Assembly (NCBI GenBank): GCA_030039695.1 | Contig: JASHVB010000547.1 | Location: forward strand, 1-5,770 | DNA from: Acetobacteraceae bacterium | GTDB lineage: Bacteria > Pseudomonadota > Alphaproteobacteria > Acetobacterales > Acetobacteraceae | Direction of reading: 5' to 3' | DNA length: 5,770 nt | Shown here: positions 1 to 5,396 of the stretch, one piece after another | How the letters are laid out: each line of letters starts with the position of its first letter | Numbering within the stretch: position 1 is the stretch's first letter | Translations under genes and position numbers: made by a program | Notes under the pieces: generated by a model | What the model was told of the DNA's origin: nothing | Seen by the model: the letters and a program-made list of their open reading frames with translations, nothing else | Databases searched by the model: none

Positions 1-420
1 GTCACATTCGTCGCGGAAGGTCACGCGGTGTCCCGCGCTGCGCCTGCGGCCCGTCTTACATCGTCCGCCCGGCAGGGAAAACAACCATCCCGGCAACCCC
101 GAAGCGGCGACGAATGCGCCGCCCGCGCTCCGGCGATCGGTCGGTTCGCCTGCGCAGCGGCCATCGAGCGCGGGCGTGGGGACTATTGCGGCCTGGCTGC
201 GAGGCGGATGTTTCTGCCCGATCAGGCTGATATCGTGGGGTCGCTCGCCACGAGGTGTCGGTCTGCGGGCCGGATGCGCGGCGTTGGGCAACGCCTGTCG
301 CGACCGCGGCAACGGTGCGCTCCGCTCGGGTCTTGCTCATCGCCGGTGGGTCGGTCCGATGGATGGGAACGGAGCCGACCGCGGTAGCAGGCCGGCAGAC
401 GGTCGTTGCTGGCCGAAACG
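1..420. other. 420-base stretch without a recognisable gene
   Basis: This stretch lies on the 3' side of the tRNA gene and reaches the window edge. The open frames in it are short, overlap one another on both strands and give arginine- and alanine-rich translations typical of random GC-rich DNA. None has a convincing ribosome binding site, a known motif or a signal peptide. I see no second tRNA cloverleaf and no integrase fragment or repeat of the tRNA 3' end that would mark an integrated element. It is best read as an intergenic region, possibly with a transcription stop for the tRNA that I cannot pinpoint. Confidence 0.6.
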
Positions 421-497
421 TGGTGCGCCCGGCAGGACTCGAACCTGCAACCAGACGGTTATGAGCCGCCAGCTCTAACCGGTTGAGCTACGGGCGC
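421..497 (-). tRNA. tRNA with CAU anticodon, probably elongator tRNA-Met
   Basis: Read on the minus strand this is a complete 77-nt tRNA with the terminal CCA encoded at 423-421. The acceptor stem GCGCCCG (497-491) pairs perfectly with CGGGCGC (431-425), followed by discriminator A. The D stem is GCTC/GAGC. The anticodon stem GGCGG/CCGTC has one G-U pair and holds the loop CTCATAA, so the anticodon is CAU (plus-strand 463-461). The T arm GCAGG-TTCGAGT-CCTGC is canonical. A CAU anticodon can belong to initiator Met, elongator Met or lysidine-modified Ile2. The fully paired G-C first acceptor pair argues against an initiator, which has a mismatch there. Elongator Met is favoured over Ile2 on overall look, not on a decisive base. 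It is the last transcribed feature after the hslO-lipoprotein unit on the same strand, 197 bases beyond the lipoprotein stop, and probably has its own promoter. Confidence 0.96.
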
Positions 498-694
498 GCC
501 CGCGGCAGGGCGCCATCTGCCTGACGCGGCGCGACGGTGCAAGTCAGGCTGAACAAGCAACAAGGGCTCCCCAGGACCCCGGAGGCGATGGAGGAGGGTT
601 CGACGTTGTCGCCTCGGCTCTCCCCACGACCCGCCTCTCCCCCAAGCGACACGGAACCATGCACTCCCACCACGGCGGTTTCGTCGCGGGCGCA

Positions 695-1369
695 TCAGTC
701 CCGACCGGACGGCATCGGCATTGGCGGAAGCGCTGGCGCGGCCGGCGGCAGAGCAGGTTGCTGGCCCGGCGGCAGCGATGGCGGCCCCTCCGGTGTCATC
801 GGTAGCGGCTCAGCCTGCACCGGCGGCGGCACCGCCGACGTTCTCACCAGCCACTGCGGCAGATTGCGCTGCAACTGATACTGGAATTCGACATTCATCG
901 AATCCATCATCGCCTTCGTCAAATCGTACAGCGTCGCCCGCAGGTCGCCGGTACTCCCCGTGCGTTGCCGCGACACCTGGGCACGTGCAAACCCAAGTCG
1001 CCCACCATCCGTCCCGATGATGCTGAGCTCGACCGTCATCTGCCCGGTGATGACGTCGCCCTCCTTGGTCAGCGACGCGTTGGTGATTGCGAATACGGCG
1101 GTGTTCGCTGTTCCGACCGCGACCAGCCGGTCCTGTGCCATCTGTCGCAGCGCGTCGACCGGCGGCTCCGGATCGAGCTGGGTCACATCGGGCGGAATCC
1201 CGGACGGCACGAAACGCTGATCAATCTCGATATTGGCCACGTTCAACCGGAACGGTGGCAGGTAGGTATAGCGCAGTGCGGGAAAGTCTGTCCGCTCCTC
1301 GCCCCCGCAAGCGGCGAGGACCAACGGCAGCAGCAACGATACGCGGCGAGTCAAGCCTCTGGCAGTCAT
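695..1369 (-). CDS. Putative lipoprotein with proline-rich C-terminal tail
   Basis: This encodes a 224-residue protein I cannot assign to a named family. It starts MTARGLTRRVSLLLPLVLAAC: a short basic n-region, a leucine-rich core and a lipobox LAAC with the acylated Cys at residue 21. It should therefore be exported and anchored to a membrane, probably the outer membrane since CGGE has no Asp at +2. The start at 1369 is chosen because it gives this signal peptide and has GGAG about 11 nt upstream; the reading frame stays open for 41 more codons upstream, but that part looks like non-coding sequence. Residues about 30-175 form a mixed, probably globular domain (PALRYTYLPPFRLNVANIEI near its start). 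Residues 177-224 are almost entirely Pro, Ala, Gly and Met and are likely disordered. It lies 58 bases downstream of hslO on the same strand, so the two are probably co-transcribed. Its role is unknown; the lipoprotein nature is well supported. Confidence 0.85.
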   Translation of the reverse strand: MTARGLTRRVSLLLPLVLAACGGEERTDFPALRYTYLPPFRLNVANIEIDQRFVPSGIPPDVTQLDPEPPVDALRQMAQDRLVAVGTANTAVFAITNASLTKEGDVITGQMTVELSIIGTDGGRLGFARAQVSRQRTGSTGDLRATLYDLTKAMMDSMNVEFQYQLQRNLPQWLVRTSAVPPPVQAEPLPMTPEGPPSLPPGQQPALPPAAPALPPMPMPSGRD

Positions 1370-1427
1370 ACAGGCGTTGCTCCGATGCGGGATGGCGAGC
1401 AGGTTCGTGGTCGATCGAAAGCGCGCG

Positions 1428-2396
1428 TCAATTCTGTTGCGGCGAGGTAGCGGCGCCACGCACTTCTTCGCGCGCAAAACGGAAGTCGACATTGCAGAAT
1501 TCGCAAGTCATAACGATGTCGCCATCGACCGCCATGTGATCCAGGTCGTCGCGGGAGAAGCTTTCCAGAATGCCGGAAAGCCGTGCGCGCGAGCAACGGC
1601 AACCGTAGGACAGCGCGCGGGCGCGATCGACCGCGACGCCCTCGGTATGGAACAAACGATAGAGCAGGGTTTCAGCGCGCAGGTTGTCGTCGAGCAGCTC
1701 CGAGTCAGTGAGCGTGGCGCCGAGCATCGTGGCGGTGCGCCAGCTCTCCTCCTGCGCCTCGGCGTCCAGGGTCGGATCGATGCCGCCGGCACCCGCGATC
1801 TTTTCCAGCACCAGCGCGCCGGCGCGCCATCCGGCAGCCGTATGTTCGCATGCGAGATGCACGGCACATCGCAGTTGTTCTGAAGTCTGGAAATAGTGCA
1901 GCGCCATGGCGGCGAGGTTATCGCCCTCGATGCTGACGATCCCCTGATGGCGGTTCTGGTCCGGTCCCTGATCAACGGTGAACGCCAGGTAACCGCCGCC
2001 GAGCAGCGCGTCGGCCGCGGGCGACGGCGTGCGTTCCAGCAGAGTGGCGAGTCGGTCGGCATTCGCGCGGGCATAGCCGCGCAGCGCGCCGGTGTCGGTG
2101 CAGTCGGCGAGCAACATGGAAACCGGACCGTCGCCCTTGGTTTGCAGGCTGAACGAGCCACGGAACTTCAGCGCGGTGGATAGGGCCGCCGACAGCGCCA
2201 GCGCCTGGCCGGCCAGCCGGGTGACCGCAGGGTGGTTGTCGTGCCGGGTGAGCAAAGCGTCGGCCAGGGCGCCCAGACGCACCAGCCGGCCACGCACCGG
2301 CCGGCGCGGCAGGTAGAACGGGACGACGCCGCGCGGCATCACGATGTCCGGCACCGGCGGGCGGCCGGGATCCAGGAAAGCGGGGGTCTGGGGCAT
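1428..2396 (-). CDS. hslO: Hsp33 redox-regulated molecular chaperone
   Basis: Hsp33 is a cytoplasmic holdase chaperone, silent when reduced and zinc-bound and activated by oxidation plus unfolding (for example by hypochlorite or peroxide with heat). The protein here is 322 residues, usual for the family. The diagnostic C-terminal zinc switch is intact: Cys266-X-Cys268 (YGCRCSR) and Cys298-X2-Cys301 (CEFC), separated by 29 residues, fitting the CXC-X(27-32)-CXXC pattern. Conserved N-domain segments are also present: FRGSFSLQTKGDGPVSMLLAD-like sequence around residues 78-98 and YFQTSEQ at 168-174. The start at 2396 (MPQTPAFLDP) is the most family-like; an ATG at 2417 would add seven residues. 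Neither has a clear Shine-Dalgarno sequence. The frame stays open far upstream, but that part is antisense to the neighbouring acetyltransferase gene and is not coding. It leads a probable two-gene unit with the lipoprotein and diverges from the acetyltransferase. Confidence 0.96.
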   Translation of the reverse strand: MPQTPAFLDPGRPPVPDIVMPRGVVPFYLPRRPVRGRLVRLGALADALLTRHDNHPAVTRLAGQALALSAALSTALKFRGSFSLQTKGDGPVSMLLADCTDTGALRGYARANADRLATLLERTPSPAADALLGGGYLAFTVDQGPDQNRHQGIVSIEGDNLAAMALHYFQTSEQLRCAVHLACEHTAAGWRAGALVLEKIAGAGGIDPTLDAEAQEESWRTATMLGATLTDSELLDDNLRAETLLYRLFHTEGVAVDRARALSYGCRCSRARLSGILESFSRDDLDHMAVDGDIVMTCEFCNVDFRFAREEVRGAATSPQQN

Positions 2397-2442
2397 GGGC
2401 GTAAGATAGGCGTGCATGCGGTGTGGGGCTACTGTCCGCATC

Positions 2443-2919
2443 ATGTTGCGACCCATGGTACCGAAGGATGCCGCGGCGGTCGCCGCGCTGGTGCGCGCCG
2501 CCTTCGCCGCGCAGTCGGTGCCGACCGATCCGCCGGCCTCGGCGCTGCGGCTGACCGCCGCAGGTGTGCGCGAACACCTGGCGGCCGGCGGCGGCGGGAT
2601 GGTGGCAGAGCCGGCGGACGCGATCGTGGCCTCGATCATGTGGTCGGCAGTGAATGGGGGGTTGTACATCGCGCGGCTGTCCGTTGCACCGGCGTGGCGG
2701 CGGCGTGGTCTCGCGCGTGCGTTGCTGGCAGCGGCAGAAGAGGCGTCGCGTGTGGCGGGGCTGCCAAGGCTGCATCTCGGCACGCGACTGGTGCTGCTGG
2801 ACAACCGGCGCCTGTTCTCTGGCGCGGGGTTTGTCGAGGTTGCGCGGCACGCGCACCCGGGCTACGCGGAACCGACCTGGGTGGAAATGGAGAAGCGCCT
2901 CGCCATCATTGCGGGTTAG
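2443..2919 (+). CDS. GNAT-family N-acetyltransferase
   Basis: This 158-residue protein is a single GNAT domain, which transfers an acyl group from acyl-CoA to an amine of a small molecule or protein; the substrate cannot be inferred. It opens with MLRPMVPKDAAAVAALVRAAF, the usual beta1-alpha1 start of these enzymes. Motif A is LYIARLSVAPAWRRRGLARALL (about residues 74-95), in which RRRGLA (86-91) fits the R/Q-x-x-G-x-G/A pyrophosphate-binding loop. NRRLFSGAGFVEV (121-133) is the classic motif B end, N..a..fY...GF. The start at 2443 is picked by the family N-terminus; the frame also has an ATG at 2416, and no strong ribosome binding site marks either. It is divergent from hslO with only 46 bases between starts, so promoters must overlap or lie inside the neighbour. 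It converges on the dioxygenase. It looks like a complete, free-standing gene. Confidence 0.9.
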   Translation: MLRPMVPKDAAAVAALVRAAFAAQSVPTDPPASALRLTAAGVREHLAAGGGGMVAEPADAIVASIMWSAVNGGLYIARLSVAPAWRRRGLARALLAAAEEASRVAGLPRLHLGTRLVLLDNRRLFSGAGFVEVARHAHPGYAEPTWVEMEKRLAIIAG

Positions 2920-2922
2920 CTG

Positions 2923-2949
2923 CCGGCCGCGACGGGCGACAACGGCCGG
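2923..2949 (+). terminator. GC-rich hairpin just after the acetyltransferase stop
   Basis: A perfect 7-bp stem, CCGGCCG (2923-2929) with CGGCCGG (2943-2949), encloses a 13-nt loop and starts three bases after the stop codon. The position suits a transcription stop for the acetyltransferase. There is no proper T tract after it (only a TTT some ten bases on), so intrinsic termination is uncertain and the hairpin may instead protect the mRNA 3' end. Confidence 0.3.
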
Positions 2950-3045
2950 AGAGCGCGTTTGCCGGATGCAGACGGATCACCCTCATCGCGACGAAATCCA
3001 AAACCCAGGCCGCGTGAGTCGGGGCTTGCGCCCGGATGACGAGTT

Positions 3046-3067
3046 GCAAGCCTCGCCGCAGGCTTGC
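3046..3067. repeat. Inverted repeat in the convergent gene gap
   Basis: GCAAGCCT (3046-3053) and AGGCTTGC (3060-3067) form a perfect 8-bp stem around the 6-nt loop CGCCGC. A further copy of the right arm, GGCTTGC, lies at 3023-3029 and could pair with 3046-3052 instead, and CAAGCGGGCTTG (3080-3091), another small palindrome, abuts the dioxygenase stop. It lies between the convergent ends of the acetyltransferase and the dioxygenase, where a bidirectional stop is expected. No T tract follows on either strand, so the call is hairpin or repeat, with termination only a possibility. Confidence 0.45.
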
Positions 3068-3091
3068 CTGTCCGCTCACCAAGCGGGCTTG

Positions 3092-3934
3092 TTAGTGCGG
3101 ATACACAATCGTCCTTAACATCACCCGCCGTTGCTGCGGCTCATAATCGCCGGCGCCGCGGTGCATCGTCGCGCGCTCGTCCCAAATCAGCACGTCGCCG
3201 ACGCGCCAGCGGTGATAGTAAACGAACCGCTCCTGCGTCGCATGTTCCGTCAGCTCCTCGATCAGCGGCCACGCTTCCTCCTGCTCCATGCCGACGAAGC
3301 CGTAAGTGTGCATCGGATTGACAAACAGGATCGGGCGGCCGTTGACGGGATGGTGCGTGATCGCGGGCCAGCGCACGTCGCGATACTGCTTGTCGGTGAC
3401 GCCCTTGAAGTCGCCATAAAGCTTTTCGCCGGCGGGTCCGATGCTGCGGCCATGCAGCGCGGTCAAGCCCGACAGGTATTGCTTCTGTTCGTCCGCGAGC
3501 GCGTCGTAGGCGAGTCGCATGTCGGTGAACATCGTGCCGCCTTTTTCCGCGGGCACTTCCTTGGCATGCAGAATCGCCAGCAGTGGCAGCTCGTTTTCGA
3601 ATGTTGAGTCGGTGTGCCAATCGGTGGCGCGCTTCACGCCGTACCAATCGACCTTGCCTTCGTTATCGACATTGGTCAGCCACGACACTTCCGGACAATC
3701 GGCGTGGCGGTACTTGATCAACGCATGCTGGCGTGGCCGACCGAAGCGCCGGCCGAACGCGGCGAGTTCCTGCGCACCGAGATTCTGATCGCGGAACACC
3801 AGCACCGGGTGCTCGGCAAAAGCATCGGCGATCCAGGCGAACATATCGGCATCGAGGGGTTGCGACAGATCGATGCCGATCGCCTCGGTCCCGAGCGTTT
3901 CGCCCAGCGGGCGGAGTTGCGGCATGCTGGTCAT
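3092..3934 (-). CDS. TauD/TfdA-family Fe(II)/2-oxoglutarate dioxygenase
   Basis: Enzymes of this family couple decarboxylation of 2-oxoglutarate, with O2 and Fe(II), to hydroxylation of an organic substrate such as taurine, alkyl sulfates or aryloxyacetates. The 280-residue length is typical. The iron-binding facial triad is visible: H107-x-D109 in DWHTDSTF and H258 in RATMHRGAGDY. The arginine that binds the 2-oxoglutarate carboxylate is R269 or R270 in QQRRVMLRT. HPVNGRPILFVNP (195-207) and HRWRVGDVLIWD before the distal His are also family signatures. The start at 3934 (MTSMPQLRPLGE) is chosen because GGGAGG lies six bases upstream; the ATG at 3940 directly abuts that motif. It lies 106 bases downstream of nnrS on the same strand, with a hairpin between, so co-transcription is possible but not certain. 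The substrate is not predictable from sequence: the HRWRVGD stretch resembles TfdA-type more than strict taurine enzymes. The active site looks complete. Confidence 0.93.
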   Translation of the reverse strand: MTSMPQLRPLGETLGTEAIGIDLSQPLDADMFAWIADAFAEHPVLVFRDQNLGAQELAAFGRRFGRPRQHALIKYRHADCPEVSWLTNVDNEGKVDWYGVKRATDWHTDSTFENELPLLAILHAKEVPAEKGGTMFTDMRLAYDALADEQKQYLSGLTALHGRSIGPAGEKLYGDFKGVTDKQYRDVRWPAITHHPVNGRPILFVNPMHTYGFVGMEQEEAWPLIEELTEHATQERFVYYHRWRVGDVLIWDERATMHRGAGDYEPQQRRVMLRTIVYPH

Positions 3935-4009
3935 GGCCATCCTCCCGGTTCTTGTTCGCGGAGGCCGATCATGGCGCCGATCGGAAGGACGGGGCAAGGC
4001 AGGCAGAGA

Positions 4010-4029
4010 CACCGCGCCCACGCGCGGTG
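4010..4029 (-). terminator. Hairpin 11 bases after the nnrS stop
   Basis: A perfect 8-bp stem, CACCGCGC (4010-4017) and GCGCGGTG (4022-4029), has a 4-nt loop and sits 11 bases past the nnrS stop codon on the transcribed strand. What follows is TCTCTGCCTGCC, pyrimidine-rich but not a real T run. It could be an intrinsic or attenuating terminator separating nnrS from the dioxygenase, or an mRNA-processing or stabilising hairpin. A second hairpin, CCGATC/GATCGG (3965-3970 with 3979-3984), lies closer to the dioxygenase start. Confidence 0.4.
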
Positions 4030-4040
4030 CCGGAACCGCT

Positions 4041-5237
4041 TTAAGGGTCGGTGCGTGGCCGCACCAGCATCGGTGCGTAATGCGCAACAAACAACGCGAA
4101 CGCCGCGACCCATGCTGCGGCCGCGGCTTCCAGCAACGCCATCGTCCACACGCCAGCCCACGCAGCAACCACGCGCAAGATCGCCGCCAGCGTCACCAAG
4201 ACATACACCGCCATGGTCGCCCCATCCGCATGCAGCGCGCGTCCCGTATGTCCGAGCGTTGCGCGCGTCATGACCGCCAGAATCATCGTGCCGAACGCCC
4301 CGCTGGTCAGTGCATGGATGCCCGCAGCCGCCGGCACGGCATCCGACAGCGACGAGAGGCCCAGCAGCGTCGTGCCCGCACCCAGCCACAGATAGCCAAC
4401 GTGCAAAATCAACAGCAGCGGCTCGCGCACCGTCGCATGACCCTGCCAGCGCGCGAGTCGCCACAGGTGCAGAGCACCCGCCGCCACCAGTGCGGCTCCG
4501 ACCAATGCGGAATCTGTCACCAACACCCAGCATAGCAACGACGCATGCAGCACACCCAACGCGACGCGATCGAGTCGCCCCTTCTCGGCTGGCCGGCGTG
4601 TCTCGCCGTGCGCTGCCAGCCAGTTGCGCGTGAACGCCGGGACGATCCGCCCCGCGATCACCGACAGCAGCACGACGATGCAGAACATCGCCAGCCGCCA
4701 ACCCAATCCGAACGGTATCGCGACACCGAGCGCCGTCAGATGCATCAGCAGATCAGCGACAACGAGCACCAGCAGCGGCGCCAGCAGCGCATAGTTGCGC
4801 CGGTTGCCGGCAGCGATCAGTTCGCGCAGCGCCACCAGCATCAGCGCGGCCGGGAACGCCAGATCCACCACAACCCCGACCCATGGCGCGAACCACGCCG
4901 ATACCAGGCACACCGCGCGTCCTGCGATCCACAGCAACGACAGCACCGCCAGCACGCCGCCTGCCACCGGCGGCTGGCCGGTCCAGTTGGCAATAGCGGT
5001 CAACAGAAATCCGCCGATCGCCGCCAAGACGAAGCCGTACATCATTTCGTGTATGTGCCAGCTCAGCGGATCGAACCGGCTCGGCAGCGCGAACACACCG
5101 CTGAGCATGGCCATCCACACCGCCAGCGCGACCACCGACCAGACGCCGGCCGCCAGAAACAAGGGACGAAAACCGGCTGTGAGCAACGGCATCTTTCGCG
5201 GACGCGGTGCGGCCTCGAGTGAGGCATGTGACGTCAT
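4041..5237 (-). CDS. nnrS: NnrS family membrane protein (nitric-oxide stress / denitrification associated)
   Basis: NnrS proteins are polytopic inner-membrane proteins, reported to contain heme and copper in Rhodobacter and linked to denitrification and tolerance of nitric oxide; their exact chemistry is unsettled. This 398-residue protein is of normal length and consists of about twelve hydrophobic stretches with short loops. Family motifs are present in order: FRPLFLAAG (from residue 23), HIHEMMYGF (61-69), GFLLTAIANWTG (76-87), GRIVPAFTRNWL (196-207), LHVGYLWLG (278-286) and HALTSGAFGTMILAVMTRATLGHTGR-like sequence (308-333). The histidines in HIHEM, HVGY, HALTSG and GHTGR are candidate heme or metal ligands. 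The start at 5237 (MTSHASLEA) has GGAG seven bases upstream; the ATG at 5282 lacks such a site. It is divergent from a Crp/Fnr-type regulator, with two FNR-type boxes between them, and is probably activated by that protein or a paralogue under low oxygen or NO. Confidence 0.95.
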   Translation of the reverse strand: MTSHASLEAAPRPRKMPLLTAGFRPLFLAAGVWSVVALAVWMAMLSGVFALPSRFDPLSWHIHEMMYGFVLAAIGGFLLTAIANWTGQPPVAGGVLAVLSLLWIAGRAVCLVSAWFAPWVGVVVDLAFPAALMLVALRELIAAGNRRNYALLAPLLVLVVADLLMHLTALGVAIPFGLGWRLAMFCIVVLLSVIAGRIVPAFTRNWLAAHGETRRPAEKGRLDRVALGVLHASLLCWVLVTDSALVGAALVAAGALHLWRLARWQGHATVREPLLLILHVGYLWLGAGTTLLGLSSLSDAVPAAAGIHALTSGAFGTMILAVMTRATLGHTGRALHADGATMAVYVLVTLAAILRVVAAWAGVWTMALLEAAAAAWVAAFALFVAHYAPMLVRPRTDP

Positions 5238-5302
5238 GACCCGGCTCCAACCACCGATTGCGCGGCCGTTTTTGCCGCACAATCCTCTACATCATGGACG
5301 CG

Positions 5303-5308
5303 TATTTA
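5303..5308 (-). promoter_or_regulatory. Candidate -10 element of the nnrS promoter
   Basis: On the minus strand this AT-rich island reads TAAATA in otherwise GC-rich DNA. It keeps the first T and A of the sigma-70 -10 consensus but not the last T, so it is a weak match. Its support is geometric: it lies exactly 22 bases from the edge of the FNR-type box at 5331-5344, the spacing of activator-dependent class II promoters, which also lack a good -35 hexamer, as here. The predicted transcript start is near 5296, giving a leader of about 59 nt. Confidence 0.4.
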
Positions 5309-5330
5309 GGAAAAGCAGCGTGGCATCGGC

Positions 5331-5344
5331 TTGATCCAGGTCAA
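5331..5344. promoter_or_regulatory. FNR/FixK/NNR-type box 1
   Basis: TTGATCCAGGTCAA is an interrupted palindrome of the form TTGAT-N4-GTCAA. It matches nine of ten half-site positions of the FNR/FixK consensus TTGAT-N4-ATCAA and also nine of ten of the NNR-style TTGAC-N4-GTCAA. It is centred at 5337.5, which is -41.5 from the nnrS start predicted from the element at 5303-5308. This is a class II activation position. The gene for a Crp/Fnr-type protein starts 52 bases further on. Confidence 0.75.
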
Positions 5345-5360
5345 TGACGGCGGCTATGCA

Positions 5361-5374
5361 TTGATTCGGTTCAA
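5361..5374. promoter_or_regulatory. FNR/FixK/NNR-type box 2
   Basis: TTGATTCGGTTCAA fits TTGAT-N4-ATCAA at nine of ten half-site bases. Its centre, 5367.5, is 30 bp from that of box 1, close to three helical turns, so dimers on both boxes would lie on nearly the same face. It would be -71.5 relative to the predicted nnrS start. It also lies only 22 bases before the ATG of the regulator gene, where bound protein could hinder transcription of that gene, hinting at autorepression. Confidence 0.6.
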
Positions 5375-5396
5375 CTTGGCACAGGAAGGCGCTCAG

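Noticed and set aside
56..387. Overlapping open frames of about 90-120 codons on both strands at the window start
   Set aside because: The translations are Arg/Ala/Gly-rich with no motif, no ribosome binding site and no membrane or signal segment, as expected for stop-poor GC-rich DNA.
421..497. tRNA 3' end as an attachment site of an integrated element
   Set aside because: There is no integrase gene and no second copy of the tRNA 3' end within the window.
582..615. 7-bp inverted repeat GAGGCGA/TCGCCTC between the lipoprotein and the tRNA as a terminator
   Set aside because: The 20-nt loop is large, no T tract follows on the minus strand, and an overlapping small hairpin competes; too weak to call.
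2397..2804. N-terminal extension of hslO to a 458-residue protein
   Set aside because: The extension is antisense to the acetyltransferase coding sequence, is low-complexity, and would make Hsp33 far longer than the family.
1972..2856. 294-codon open frame on the minus strand
   Set aside because: It is a frame-shifted shadow of hslO and of the antisense of the acetyltransferase; the translation is Arg/Pro/His-rich without a family match.
3935..4168. N-terminal extension of the dioxygenase to 358 residues
   Set aside because: It overlaps the end of nnrS, is Arg/Pro-rich, and a good GGGAGG site six bases before 3934 fixes the shorter, family-length start.
4545..5334. Long plus-strand open frames opposite nnrS
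   Set aside because: They are antisense shadows of a clear membrane-protein gene, with Gln/Arg/His-rich sequence typical of reversed hydrophobic codons.
5294..5347. 17-codon open frame starting at the ATG at 5294 as a leader peptide
   Set aside because: It has no ribosome binding site, runs through the FNR-type box and carries no attenuator-like codon run or following hairpin.
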